Of a DNA stretch of 64,000 bases, positions 17,625-26,393 are shown piece by piece; within the stretch, counting starts at the first letter, position 1, and each line of letters begins with the position of its first letter. The notes beneath the pieces are model-generated. The model did no database searches, was not told the origin of the DNA, and saw nothing but the letters and a program-made list of their open reading frames with translations. Position numbers and translations under genes: made by a program. Source of the DNA: CAZBUK01 sp964495085 (GTDB lineage Bacteria; Bacteroidota; Ignavibacteria; T3Sed10-11); NCBI GenBank assembly GCA_964495085.1, contig CAZBUK010000011.1, positions 1 to 64,000 on the forward strand. Reading direction: 5' to 3'.

Positions 17625-18048
17625 ATCTTCCGAGCGATTTCACTCCATAATAGATGGTTATCAGGAGGAACAAGAACAGAAAGGTGTGGTATGCGTCAGG
17701 AAGGACGCCCCGCTTCGTGAGACGCGGAAGGATGGTAGAATGGCCTCCGAAGATCTTATGGTATCCCTCTCTGTACTCCTCGGGCGCACCTATAAGCCAG
17801 GGTATCCAGTGCGTTCGCATTTGTGATATTGTCCAGAGTACGGCGAGCAGGAGGAGCAGCAAGGCCCCCGCGGGGTAACCGGCAAAATGTATCGTTATTC
17901 CTGCCAGCCATGCGGCGAGGAGGATGATGTTGATTTTCATGGCAGGTGAAGTTGCGGAGGGGCGCCTGCCGAAGCCTTTGACGGTAAAGAATTCTCCCAG
18001 AATAAAAAGCAATACGACGATAGCGGCGCTCGCCAGGAGGGGAGTCAT
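17623..18048 (-). CDS. Small integral membrane protein, unknown
   Basis: 141 aa with about four hydrophobic segments: residues 5-23, 40-56, 60-76 and a C-terminal one near 120-137. A loop of about 45 residues (MRTHWIPWLIG onward) separates the last two. No family was recognised. It starts 2 bp after the stop of the DUF2318-like gene, so the two almost certainly form an operon and may work together at the membrane. It is convergent with the DUF971 gene. Confidence 0.75.
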   Translation of the reverse strand: MTPLLASAAIVVLLFILGEFFTVKGFGRRPSATSPAMKINIILLAAWLAGITIHFAGYPAGALLLLLLAVLWTISQMRTHWIPWLIGAPEEYREGYHKIFGGHSTILPRLTKRGVLPDAYHTFLFLFLLITIYYGVKSLGR

Positions 18049-18050
18049 CG

Positions 18051-18725
18051 TTACAGTCTTCGCCGCCAGTTCTCCAGGGTACTCAACGCAACCCTGACGT
18101 CGTTCCCGATAACTTCACTCGGAATCGGATCGGGCGGATTGTTCGGACAGCAAGCCAGCGCCTGCATGGTGTTCAGCTCCCAATTGGCGGGACAGTTGTT
18201 GCACTTGATCGCGTTGCTAATGATCGTGAACCGCGTTGCATTGCAGGGTTCGCTGATGCTGATGGCAGTGACGAGTTTCCCTTTCGGGGAGATGTAAGCC
18301 AGGACGGGAATCGTCGCCGTGGCATGCTGATATTCGACGCGGACGAGCTGATGCGTACGGACGTCGCTGAGTGAAAAAACGAGGAAACCGTTTTCGATTC
18401 TCGAGGGGATATCGACCATATCGACCGTGCGATCGGTGTAATCGATCCCGTCGCCGATGCTCGGCTGTGCGGCTATGATCCCATGCTCTTCGACGGTGAG
18501 AAAATTAATGAAGATGAACACGAGTATCGCCACGATCAGGGCGAACAGGCCGAGAATTAGCCGCTTTGCTTTCGGAACGGTAGCCGCCGCGCTCTGTCCG
18601 GTATGGGTAGAGGGGATGTTAACCGACTGCGTTTTCTCCGGAGCTACCGGAGTGCCGCACTCGTTGCAGAATCTGGAAGCCGCTTTTAATTCGTGACCGC
18701 AGTTCGTGCAAAATCGGGATGTCAT
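18051..18725 (-). CDS. Zinc-ribbon membrane protein with DUF2318-like domain
   Basis: 224 aa from ATG 18725; a GTG at 18734 is an alternative start. The N-terminus is a zinc ribbon: FCTNCG, then FCNECG ten residues later. A transmembrane segment follows at about residues 60-80 (LILGLFALIVAILVFIFINF). The C-terminal part, with IKCNNCPANWELN and a nearby CC pair, resembles DUF2318, a family found with iron or copper transport membrane proteins. A role in metal handling is therefore possible but not shown. The next gene is a small membrane protein 2 bp downstream. Confidence 0.75.
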   Translation of the reverse strand: MTSRFCTNCGHELKAASRFCNECGTPVAPEKTQSVNIPSTHTGQSAAATVPKAKRLILGLFALIVAILVFIFINFLTVEEHGIIAAQPSIGDGIDYTDRTVDMVDIPSRIENGFLVFSLSDVRTHQLVRVEYQHATATIPVLAYISPKGKLVTAISISEPCNATRFTIISNAIKCNNCPANWELNTMQALACCPNNPPDPIPSEVIGNDVRVALSTLENWRRRL

Positions 18726-18835
18726 AATGTTCACTTGTTGTTCTTCTAAGGGTCGATAACCGGAATTATTTTCAACCGGGTGTACTCGGACAAATTCTAA
18801 TCGAGCGAGATTCGCTTCTGAAGCGATAGCCGGAC

Positions 18836-18881
18836 GGCGGGAAAAATGAAAACAGGATTCCGGCTGCCGGAATCCTGTTTA
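18836..18881 (-). terminator. Intrinsic terminator of the aldolase gene
   Basis: An almost perfect palindrome, AAACAGGATTCCGGC (18850-18864) / GCCGGAATCCTGTTT (18866-18880), gives a 14-pair stem with a 3-nt loop. On the minus strand it is followed by TTCATTTTTC. It lies just after the stop codon of the minus-strand aldolase (18898). Confidence 0.85.
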
Positions 18882-18897
18882 TCTTCTCTACCGGGAA

Positions 18898-19947
18898 TTA
18901 CGCTACAGTTACTTCCTTCGCCAGATATACATCCTGAATCGTCTGAAGCAATTTCGCGCCCTCGTCCATCGGTCGCTGGAAAGCTTTACGTCCGGAGATA
19001 AGTCCCATGCCTCCGGCGCGTTTATTGATCACCGCGGTTTTCACTGCCTCCGCGAAATCATTCTTGCCTGAAGGTCCGCCCGAATTGATCAATCCGGCCC
19101 GTCCCATATAACAATTTGCAACCTGATACCTGGTCAGCTCGATCGGATGATCCGGAGCGAGTTCTTCGTAAATCTTTTTGTGCGTTTTACCGAACTTCAA
19201 TGCGTTATAGCCGCCGTTATTTTCCGGCATTTTCTGCTTGATAATATCGGCCTCGATCGTGACTCCGAGATGGTTCGCCTGTCCGGAGAGGTCGGCTGAA
19301 ACATGATAGTCCTTATCGGCGGTTTTGAATGCAGAATTCCGCAGATAGCACCAGAGTACGGTGACCAAGCCGAGTTCATGTGCGCGCTCGAATGCCGCCG
19401 TCACTTCCTGAATCTGCCGTGTGGATTCTTCGGATCCGAAATAAATGGTTGCCCCGACGGCAGCCGCACCCATATCGAATGCCTGTTCGACGCTGCCGAA
19501 CATGATCTGGTCGAACTTATTCGGGTAGGTTAATAATTCATTGTGATTGATTTTTACCAGGAATGGAATCTTGTGCGCATATTTTCTGGCAGTCATTCCC
19601 AGAACGCCGAGCGTCGATGCGACAGCGTTGCATCCCCCCTCCATTGCCAGTCTCACGATGTTCTCCGGGTCGAAGTAAACCGGATTCGGCGCGAAGGAGG
19701 CTCCGGCCGAGTGCTCGATCCCCTGATCGACGGGAAGAATGGATACATAACCGGTTCCGGCAAGCCGCCCGCTATTGAGAATCCAGTTGAGGTTGCGGAG
19801 TACATTGTTATTTCTGTCCGTCGCCGCGAATACGCGATCGACGAAATCCGGCCCCGGAAGAGAAAGCTGTTCTTTGGCTATGCCCTTACATGTATATTCT
19901 AAAAGATCTTTGGATTCGTTTCCCAGATATTCTTCAATTTTCACCAT
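18898..19947 (-). CDS. Class I fructose-bisphosphate aldolase (DhnA/DeoC type)
   Basis: 349 aa from ATG 19947. The sequence matches the archaeal-type / FbaB class I aldolases: YVSILPVDQGIEHSAG near residue 70, IPFLVKINHNELL, GAAAVGATIYFGSEES, and a C-terminal RAGGMGLISGRKAFQRP phosphate-binding region. It cleaves fructose 1,6-bisphosphate to triose phosphates through a lysine Schiff base. The reading frame extends upstream to 20019, but AAGGAG (19959-19964) points to 19947 and the promoter at 19991-20019 covers the upstream codons. It has its own promoter and terminator, so it is monocistronic. Confidence 0.92.
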   Translation of the reverse strand: MVKIEEYLGNESKDLLEYTCKGIAKEQLSLPGPDFVDRVFAATDRNNNVLRNLNWILNSGRLAGTGYVSILPVDQGIEHSAGASFAPNPVYFDPENIVRLAMEGGCNAVASTLGVLGMTARKYAHKIPFLVKINHNELLTYPNKFDQIMFGSVEQAFDMGAAAVGATIYFGSEESTRQIQEVTAAFERAHELGLVTVLWCYLRNSAFKTADKDYHVSADLSGQANHLGVTIEADIIKQKMPENNGGYNALKFGKTHKKIYEELAPDHPIELTRYQVANCYMGRAGLINSGGPSGKNDFAEAVKTAVINKRAGGMGLISGRKAFQRPMDEGAKLLQTIQDVYLAKEVTVA

Positions 19948-19958
19948 ATTCTTCTGCT

Positions 19959-19964
19959 CTCCTT
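19959..19964 (-). promoter_or_regulatory. Ribosome binding site that decides the aldolase start
   Basis: On the minus strand AAGGAG occupies 19964-19959, 11 bases before ATG 19947. No such site precedes the upstream in-frame start codon at 20019. Confidence 0.75.
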
Positions 19965-19990
19965 GCTTCATTGAGTGATGTAGAATACTA

Positions 19991-20019
19991 AATGTAAGCA
20001 TAAAATTTGAGTTATTCAA
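19991..20019 (-). promoter_or_regulatory. Promoter of the aldolase gene
   Basis: On the minus strand: TTGAAT (20019-20014), a 17-bp spacer, TACATT (19996-19991). Predicted transcription start is near 19985, giving a leader of about 38 nt before ATG 19947. Confidence 0.6.
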
Positions 20020-20035
20020 TTCATTATCGTACTTT
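20007..20035 (+). promoter_or_regulatory. Divergent promoter of the MBL-fold gene
   Basis: TTGAGT (20007-20012), a 17-bp spacer, TACTTT (20030-20035). It overlaps the opposing aldolase promoter by 13 bp. Predicted transcription start is near 20042, 45 nt before ATG 20087. Confidence 0.5.
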
Positions 20036-20086
20036 TAGAGAATTACGCTCTATTAGACGGACAGATTCGGAAGCGGTGCGGACGTA

Positions 20087-21139
20087 ATGCGATTTGTCAT
20101 AGTACTTCTGTTTTTATTTCCCCTTATGCCGATCGACACCCCGGCTCAAAACGATCAACGCCCCGATCACCATACGGAGACCGGATTCAGAAACCCCTGG
20201 TTGAGCGAAGAGGACAGCAGGTCGTTCCTGGATTTCCTTAAATGGCAATGGGACAGGCGCATCGTTCGAAACGTGGTGAAGGCCGACCGGTACAATTTCG
20301 ATGTCGTTCATCCCGATTACGTCAATCCGCCCGAGCGGGTATACGGCGGGATTCTCACCTGGGTGGGTCATGCTACCTTCCTGCTGCAGATCGGAGGAAA
20401 AAATATACTAACCGATCCGGTCTGGAGCGACCGTGTCGGACCGGCGAGTTTTCTCGGACCCAAGCGCTATACTCCGCCGGGCATTCCGTGGGAAAAGCTT
20501 CCGCCCATCGACGTCGTCGTTATCTCGCATAACCACTACGATCATATGGACCGCGCTACCATCGAGCGGCTGGAGAAGGACTTCTCGCCGGCTTTTTTCG
20601 TTCCGTTGGGGAATAAAAAATTGCTCGACGAGTGGAAGATCACAAATGTGATCGAACACGACTGGTGGGAGGGAACGACGATCGACGACTTTGAGTTCGT
20701 CTGCACGCCGACGCAGCATTTTTCACAGCGATGGCTCAACGATCGCAATGAAACCCTCTGGGCGAGTTGGATAATCAGGAGTCCCAACGGTACGGTCTAT
20801 TTTGCCGGCGATACGGGTTATTTCCCGGGATTCGTCGAAATAGGGGAACGCTTCGGCCCTATCGATGTCGCGCTGATACCGATCGGTGCCTATAAACCGA
20901 GATGGTTTATGCGCCCCGTCCATGTCGATCCCGCAGAAGCTCTCCAGGCATACATCGATCTGAATGCCCGTTATTTCGCCGCGATGCACTGGGGAACCTT
21001 CGATCAGGCGGATGAACATCTGGATGAACCTCCCCGCGATCTCATGCAGGCTTTAGATACCGTGCAGGTCGATAAATCCCGCATATGGGTTTTCGGATTC
21101 GGGGAGACCCGTTCCATACCCCCTCGCAACGACGAGTGA
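20087..21139 (+). CDS. Secreted MBL-fold metallohydrolase, NAPE-PLD/UlaG-like
   Basis: 350 aa. An N-terminal signal peptide (about residues 1-20, ending near TPAQ) points to the periplasm. The metallo-beta-lactamase motif SHNHYDHMD supplies H148, H150, D152 and H153; further ligands are TPTQHFSQR, FAGDTGYF and the late AMHWGTF histidine. The arrangement and WVGHATFLL start resemble bacterial N-acylphosphatidylethanolamine phospholipase D-like proteins, so a phosphodiesterase acting on lipids or small molecules is likely. The substrate is not established. It is divergent from the aldolase gene and has its own candidate promoter. Confidence 0.88.
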   Translation: MRFVIVLLFLFPLMPIDTPAQNDQRPDHHTETGFRNPWLSEEDSRSFLDFLKWQWDRRIVRNVVKADRYNFDVVHPDYVNPPERVYGGILTWVGHATFLLQIGGKNILTDPVWSDRVGPASFLGPKRYTPPGIPWEKLPPIDVVVISHNHYDHMDRATIERLEKDFSPAFFVPLGNKKLLDEWKITNVIEHDWWEGTTIDDFEFVCTPTQHFSQRWLNDRNETLWASWIIRSPNGTVYFAGDTGYFPGFVEIGERFGPIDVALIPIGAYKPRWFMRPVHVDPAEALQAYIDLNARYFAAMHWGTFDQADEHLDEPPRDLMQALDTVQVDKSRIWVFGFGETRSIPPRNDE

Positions 21140-21588
21140 CATCGGTATGTATGCACTGAGCGCCGATGATCGAGCGGTTGACCGATCCCGCCGACAATAG
21201 TGTTTTTAGTAAAGACCAGAATAATAATCGTATACCGTGTTGCCGATTGATTCCGGGCCCGGAGATTATACATGATGCATCCGAACGTCGCACGGACTAT
21301 GCGGAATAATGTTGGAATTATGGAATAATTTCAATATTTTAAAATTCGGTTTGCTCAATCATGTATGAAAAATATTCTCAACAGGCTTGATACTCAAGGA
21401 ACCCGAACACCCGGAGCAAGTGTCCCGCGCTGCGTCGATCAGCCTCCGGCAGAACAATCCGACAGGGCTCCATTGCTATTCCACCGGCCGATAAACGCCG
21501 GGTACTTCCGGGTTCATCTCTAACCCGGAAAAAGCTTCGCAACGAAGCGCCGTTTTAATCGATCGCATATTGATCGCGGATCACGGAA
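21140..21588. other. 449-nt intergenic region upstream of the TPR/PBP gene
   Basis: No gene was found. Near the downstream end it holds two back-to-back hairpins (21506-21548, listed separately). The middle part around 21300-21370 is AT-rich and may contain a promoter, but no pair of boxes with good spacing was found. Confidence 0.5.
21506..21548 (+). promoter_or_regulatory. Two tandem hairpins in a 5' leader
   Basis: Hairpin 1: TTCCGGGTT (21506-21514) / AACCCGGAA (21522-21530) with a 7-nt loop. Hairpin 2: GCTTCG (21534-21539) / CGAAGC (21543-21548) with a 3-nt loop. GCCGTTTTAAT follows. This could be a weak terminator of the upstream gene or a leader element of the gene starting about 40 nt further on. 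Confidence 0.45.
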
Positions 21589-23610
21589 ATGAAGATGTCC
21601 GGGATCTTTACCAACAACTCCGACGGAAAAATGATACCTAAACGAATAGTATATGCGGTTGCGGTATCGCTATTCATTGTGTTGCCATCCCTATCGCAGG
21701 ATCGACCGGTTCAGTACAGCGATCGGGCGGAACAACTCTTCAACAGAGGCGTCATGCTATTCGGTCGGGGGGATTATGCGAATGCGCTGACGAGCTTTAA
21801 TGAACTCCTTGAAACCGGATCGTTTACCCAGCGAACGACCGCAGCCTACCTGATGTCTTCGAAGTGTATGGTGGAACTCGGACAGTACCGGGAAGCGATC
21901 CGCCGGCTTCAATTGTTTCTCGATAGGTTTCCCCGATCATTGTATCAGCCGGATGCATATTTCACTATCGGAGTCGGGTTCTACCGTGAACGCCGATACG
22001 AGGACGCTCTCTTTAATTTCCTTCGTACCGTTGAGTTAACCGATATGAGCCAACCTCACGCGGATGCCGAGGCATATATTGCACGCATTGTGAACGATCA
22101 TCTCACCACACCCGAATTACGCCGGGCCTATTCGGAGGTCCGCGGCACCTACGCTCCCGGGTACCTGGCGCTCGCACTCGGACGGAGGTACATACAGCAG
22201 GGGAATATCGCCGCCGCACGCGAAGTCCTCGAAAGTGCACTGGCAGCCAACATACTACACCCGCTGGCCGGAGAACTTCAAACGCTGCGCGAACGGGTCG
22301 AGGAAGGAGTCTCGGTCAAGATCGGCGTCGTGTTACCGCTTTTCGAGGACAATCCGCAGGAACCGCTCGCACGGCTCGGGAGAGATCTGCTCCATGGCAT
22401 CAGATACGCGGTTGACGAATACAATGCCAGTGCGACCGTAAAGATCTATCTCGACGTTAGGGATTCGCAGCGTCAACCCTCGGTTGCTGCCGGACATGTC
22501 CAACAGCTTGTTGACGATCCGGAGATCGTAGCGATTGTCGGACCTGTCTTCAGCGACGAGGTTCTTGCAACCTCCGGGTTTGCGAACACGCGCGGCGTCC
22601 CGCTCATCACGCCTACGGCGACAGCAAATAATATTGCCGCATTGGGCAGGTACGTATTCCAGACGAATCCGGATTACCGGATCCGCGGACGTGCGATGGC
22701 GCGTTATGCGGTCGAAATTCTGGGATTTAAAACACTGGCCGTCCTCGCTCCCACCGATTCGCATGGGAAGGATATCGCAGAGGGATTTATGGAGGAGATA
22801 AGAAGCGCCGATGGCGCCCATATTCTGGTTAACGAATGGTACCGCACCGGTGAGACGAACTTCCGGCTGCAATTCGATAACATACGGTCGCGCGGTTTGC
22901 AGGATTCGCTGCATATGTATATCTCGTTTTCAGGAAACATCGACCGCACTGACGTGATGAAGCTCGCGGCGTACGGCGTGAGCCTCGCAAAACTCGATTC
23001 GCTCTTCGAACGGGAGAGCGCCGTCTCCGTACTCGACCTTCTCGGTCCCGACGGGATCAGGATAGCCGATTCGCTCGGGGTCGCCGTCTATGCCGGTGAT
23101 TTTCTTGCAGATAGTCTGCATATCCCGGTGAATTCGATCGATGCGATCTTCCTGCCGATCACGAGCCGCGAAGAGCTGGGGATCGTCGGTGCGCAGCTCG
23201 CATATTATAATGTGAAGACGCAGATTCTCGGCACCGGAGAATGGCATGATCTCATGACGCTCGAAGAGAACCGCCGGTATGTCAACGGAGTCTACTTCTC
23301 ATCCGATTCCTATTGGGACACCGCCGATTCAGTCTTCATCCGTTTCTTTGACGGCTTTCTGAGCAAAACGCGGAACAGGCCGACACGGGAGACGCTGCTC
23401 GCATACGATACGCTGAAGCTGATAGGGTTCATACTCTCGGAGGGTATAACGACCCGGGAGGGAATCGCACAATTACTCTCATCGAATATTTTCTACAGGG
23501 GAATTCATTCTCCGATCGTCATGGGACCGGACAGGGTAAACCGCGCGAAGAACATTCTGCGGTATCTCGACGGCGATATACGAAAGGTCGATGAGATAAT
23601 ATTGAACTGA
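21589..23610 (+). CDS. TPR plus type 1 periplasmic-binding-protein fusion
   Basis: 673 aa from 21589. An in-frame ATG at 21631 gives a compact signal peptide (MIPKRIVYAVAVSLFIVLP) and is an equally good start. After the signal come tetratricopeptide repeats (about residues 40-240; LFNRGVMLFGRGDYANALT and GVGFYRERRYEDALFNF). A Leu/Ile/Val-binding-protein or LpoA-like ligand-binding fold follows from about residue 242 (VKIGVVLPLF; IVGPVFSDEVLATS; GVPLITPTATANN). It is probably periplasmic. In LpoA a similar layout activates a cell-wall synthase; here no penicillin-binding protein or transporter subunits are adjacent, so the role is open. Confidence 0.82.
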   Translation: MKMSGIFTNNSDGKMIPKRIVYAVAVSLFIVLPSLSQDRPVQYSDRAEQLFNRGVMLFGRGDYANALTSFNELLETGSFTQRTTAAYLMSSKCMVELGQYREAIRRLQLFLDRFPRSLYQPDAYFTIGVGFYRERRYEDALFNFLRTVELTDMSQPHADAEAYIARIVNDHLTTPELRRAYSEVRGTYAPGYLALALGRRYIQQGNIAAAREVLESALAANILHPLAGELQTLRERVEEGVSVKIGVVLPLFEDNPQEPLARLGRDLLHGIRYAVDEYNASATVKIYLDVRDSQRQPSVAAGHVQQLVDDPEIVAIVGPVFSDEVLATSGFANTRGVPLITPTATANNIAALGRYVFQTNPDYRIRGRAMARYAVEILGFKTLAVLAPTDSHGKDIAEGFMEEIRSADGAHILVNEWYRTGETNFRLQFDNIRSRGLQDSLHMYISFSGNIDRTDVMKLAAYGVSLAKLDSLFERESAVSVLDLLGPDGIRIADSLGVAVYAGDFLADSLHIPVNSIDAIFLPITSREELGIVGAQLAYYNVKTQILGTGEWHDLMTLEENRRYVNGVYFSSDSYWDTADSVFIRFFDGFLSKTRNRPTRETLLAYDTLKLIGFILSEGITTREGIAQLLSSNIFYRGIHSPIVMGPDRVNRAKNILRYLDGDIRKVDEIILN

Positions 23611-23650
23611 AACGTAATCATTACAGATCTATCCACGGTAGAGAGCGTCT

Positions 23651-24541
23651 ATGGAAATCAACCTTCGTGACAAACCCGTTCTGTATACGGATTTCAAGAA
23701 CGTCGAACGCATTGCACGGGGTAAAGTTCGCGACATGTACACGGCAGGAGAGAACCTGCTCATCGTCACGACCGATAGGATATCGGCATTCGACGTCGTC
23801 ATGGATTCGGGCATACCCGGGAAGGGAAAAGTGCTCACCGGCATTTCCGTCTTCTGGTTCGACAAGATGAAAGACATCGTTCCCCATCATCTGATGAGCA
23901 CAAATCCTTCCGATCTCCCGTCTGCATTTCATCCGTATACGGCGGATCTCGACGGAAGGTGTATGCTGGTGAAAAAAGCGAAAACCATCCCGATCGAATG
24001 CGTCGTCCGCGGTTATCTCGCGGGATCCGGATGGAAGGAATACAAGATCTCGAAGAGCGTATGCGGCTTACCCCTGCCGGACGGCCTGCGTGAATCAGAC
24101 CGTCTGCCTGAACCGATCTTCACCCCCGCGACGAAAGCTGAAACAGGCCACGACGAAAACATATCTTTCGAACAGACTGCAGCGATTATCGGTGTAGAAT
24201 TAGCCGGCAAGCTGCGCGATATCAGCATCGCCATTTATAAAAGAGCGGCCGATATCGCGGAACAACGCGGCATTATCATCGCCGATACGAAAATGGAGTT
24301 CGGAATCTATCGCGACGAGGTCATTCTGATCGACGAACTGCTTACTCCCGATTCGTCCCGTTTCTGGCCGAAGAACGAGTATGAACCGGGTAGACCGCAA
24401 AAGAGCTACGATAAACAATTTCTGCGCGACTACCTGGAATCCCTCGCATGGAACAAGCAGCCTCCTCCTCCTCCGCTTCCAGAAGAGATCGTGATGAAGA
24501 CTGCGGAGAAATATCTCGAAGCATACAAATTATTCGGCTGA
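23651..24541 (+). CDS. purC: Phosphoribosylaminoimidazole-succinocarboxamide synthase
   Basis: 296 aa, the longer (yeast-like) form of SAICAR synthetase. Motifs: IARGKVRDMY (ATP-binding loop), TTDRISAFDVVMDSGIPGKG, PIECVVRGYLAGSGWKEY, and IADTKMEFGIY near residue 215. It joins CAIR and aspartate with ATP in purine synthesis. It is separate from the purS-purQ genes, 17 kb away. It lies 40 bp after the TPR/PBP gene and may be co-transcribed with it, without a functional link. Confidence 0.95.
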   Translation: MEINLRDKPVLYTDFKNVERIARGKVRDMYTAGENLLIVTTDRISAFDVVMDSGIPGKGKVLTGISVFWFDKMKDIVPHHLMSTNPSDLPSAFHPYTADLDGRCMLVKKAKTIPIECVVRGYLAGSGWKEYKISKSVCGLPLPDGLRESDRLPEPIFTPATKAETGHDENISFEQTAAIIGVELAGKLRDISIAIYKRAADIAEQRGIIIADTKMEFGIYRDEVILIDELLTPDSSRFWPKNEYEPGRPQKSYDKQFLRDYLESLAWNKQPPPPPLPEEIVMKTAEKYLEAYKLFG

Positions 24542-24609
24542 TCCGTCTCAATGCCCGGAGAACGAGCTAAATCCGCCGGGCGTCCGTCGTAATTATCTTA
24601 CGAGGTTGT

Positions 24610-25326
24610 ATGAGCAAGCCTGAGGGAGTTCACGAAGCTGCCGGCTATCACACAGCGATCAAGCACTGGCCCGAGGACGATCGTCCGCGCGAAAAGCTCT
24701 TAAAACACGGTCCTGCGGCTCTGAGCGACGCGGAATTGATTGCGATAGTCATTGGGTCGGGGAGCGGCAGGATCACCGCGCTCGATCTCGCTAAACGACT
24801 CCTCGTCGATCATAAGAATATCGGAGTGCTATCCACGCTCTCCATCGAAGAGCTCAGCAGACACCGGGGATTGGGTAAGGCACGCTCGGCCGAACTTGTC
24901 GCCGTCTTCGAGCTCGGACGCCGCCTCACACGCACATCCGGAGTAAAGAAGATCCGCATCACCGGTCCCTCGGATGTCGCGGCGTATATGGCTCCCCAGA
25001 TCGCTCATCTTAAACGCGAGGTGTTCGAGGTGTTACTCCTGAATTCATCGAACACCGTACAGAAACAGGTCCGCATTTCCGAAGGAAATCTCAACGCAAG
25101 CATCGTACATCCGCGCGAGGTTTTTAAAGCCGCAATCGACGGCCTCGCTGCCGCGATAATCCTCGTGCACAACCACCCAAGCGGGAATCCGGAGCCCAGC
25201 AACGAGGATAAACTGATCACCAGACAGCTTATCGAAGCGGGTAGGATTATGGGAATTCCCGTGCACGATCATGTCATCATTGCCGGAACCACATATGCAA
25301 GTTTCGCCGAACGGGGACTGATGTAA
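24610..25326 (+). CDS. radC: RadC family JAMM-domain protein
   Basis: 238 aa. The N-terminal part has the PREKLLKHGPAALSDAELIA motif and a helix-hairpin-helix region (RHRGLGKARSAELVA). The C-terminal JAMM/MPN domain has H187 and H189 in HNHPSGNPEPS, with the Asp ten residues later in EDKLIT. RadC was once linked to DNA repair, but the biochemical role is not settled. A GAGG site precedes the ATG. The gene is complete and chromosomal, not an anti-restriction plasmid form. Confidence 0.92.
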   Translation: MSKPEGVHEAAGYHTAIKHWPEDDRPREKLLKHGPAALSDAELIAIVIGSGSGRITALDLAKRLLVDHKNIGVLSTLSIEELSRHRGLGKARSAELVAVFELGRRLTRTSGVKKIRITGPSDVAAYMAPQIAHLKREVFEVLLLNSSNTVQKQVRISEGNLNASIVHPREVFKAAIDGLAAAIILVHNHPSGNPEPSNEDKLITRQLIEAGRIMGIPVHDHVIIAGTTYASFAERGLM

Positions 25327-25400
25327 CGGATGAACGTCAGCCGAAGTGATTCCTCCCGCTCTTCTCATATTCGCTCACATACTTAACATACCGGACAACT

Positions 25401-26381
25401 ATGCTGAATTATATTTGGTTGGGACTGATTTCTCTCGGTATCCTTGCCGCAGTATGGACGGACGTGCGGGATATCATATCCGATACCTTCAGAAACGATC
25501 AACCGATCGAGATGCTGCTCCGTCTCCCACCCGACGTTCGTCCGGCTCAGGGACGGGAGGCCGACGGAGAGCTTACGGCATCACATGCCGATCTTCTGCG
25601 GTTCTACGGGGAAGATGCGGTAGCGGACCGGCCGGTCGTGTACCCGGCGCGCGTCATATTCTCAACGAGTGAGAAAGGATTGCTTCGAATACGGATCACG
25701 GACGACTTCCCTCCCCGCTGGAATGAAATTGCCCACGCACAACCGGGCGACGCCGGCGAGCTCTCCGCATCCTTCGAACTGAAGCCGGGTCCGGAAGACG
25801 GGTCGTACCGGGCCGATGTCATCATTGATCCGATTCGTTTTACGACCTTGCAGCGGCTGACGAACGACGGGATCATTGCATATGCAGGAACCGCCGTCAC
25901 CATTGCGATAGGTCTGATCGGTATCATGGCCTTATGGCTCGGTGTCATGAAGGTCGCGGAGGAGGCGGGTCTGATTCAGTCGCTCGCACGCGGCTTGAAG
26001 CCCGTGATGACGAGATTGTTCCCCGATGTTCCCGCCGACCATCCCGCTATGGGAGCGATGATATTGAATATCTCAGCGAATATGCTCGGCCTGGCGAACG
26101 CTGCAACGCCGCTCGGCCTCAAAGCAATGGAAGAGTTGAATAAATTGAGCAGGAAGGCGGGTACTGCCACCGATGCAATGTGTACGTTCCTTGTTATCAA
26201 CACAAGCAGCGTACAGCTCATTCCGGCAACGGTCATCGCGGTACGGGCCGCCGCCGGAAGCTCCAATCCGACCGAGATAATCGTTCCCGTGCTCATTGCG
26301 ACAACTTGCGCCACGATTGCCGGAATCGTCTCGGTGAAGCTGCTGCAGAGATTACCGGTATACCGCAAACAACTCTCGTAG
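25401..26381 (+). CDS. SpmA-like nucleoside recognition (Gate) membrane protein
   Basis: 326 aa. A first hydrophobic segment (residues 1-17) is followed by about 130 soluble, charged residues, then membrane segments from about residue 150. The SpmA hallmark NISANMLGLANAATPLGLKA is present near residue 224. The soluble insertion after the first helix is longer than I expect for SpmA. In spore-formers SpmA helps dehydrate the spore core; in other bacteria this Gate-domain pair is of unknown function, probably transport. It is 12 bp upstream of the spmB-like gene. Confidence 0.85.
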   Translation: MLNYIWLGLISLGILAAVWTDVRDIISDTFRNDQPIEMLLRLPPDVRPAQGREADGELTASHADLLRFYGEDAVADRPVVYPARVIFSTSEKGLLRIRITDDFPPRWNEIAHAQPGDAGELSASFELKPGPEDGSYRADVIIDPIRFTTLQRLTNDGIIAYAGTAVTIAIGLIGIMALWLGVMKVAEEAGLIQSLARGLKPVMTRLFPDVPADHPAMGAMILNISANMLGLANAATPLGLKAMEELNKLSRKAGTATDAMCTFLVINTSSVQLIPATVIAVRAAAGSSNPTEIIVPVLIATTCATIAGIVSVKLLQRLPVYRKQLS

Positions 26382-26393
26382 AGGAATACGGCT

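Noticed and set aside
24553..24590. GCCCGG...CCGGGC hairpin after purC as a terminator
   Set aside because: The six-pair stem has a 17-nt loop and is not followed by a T-run; it may be chance.
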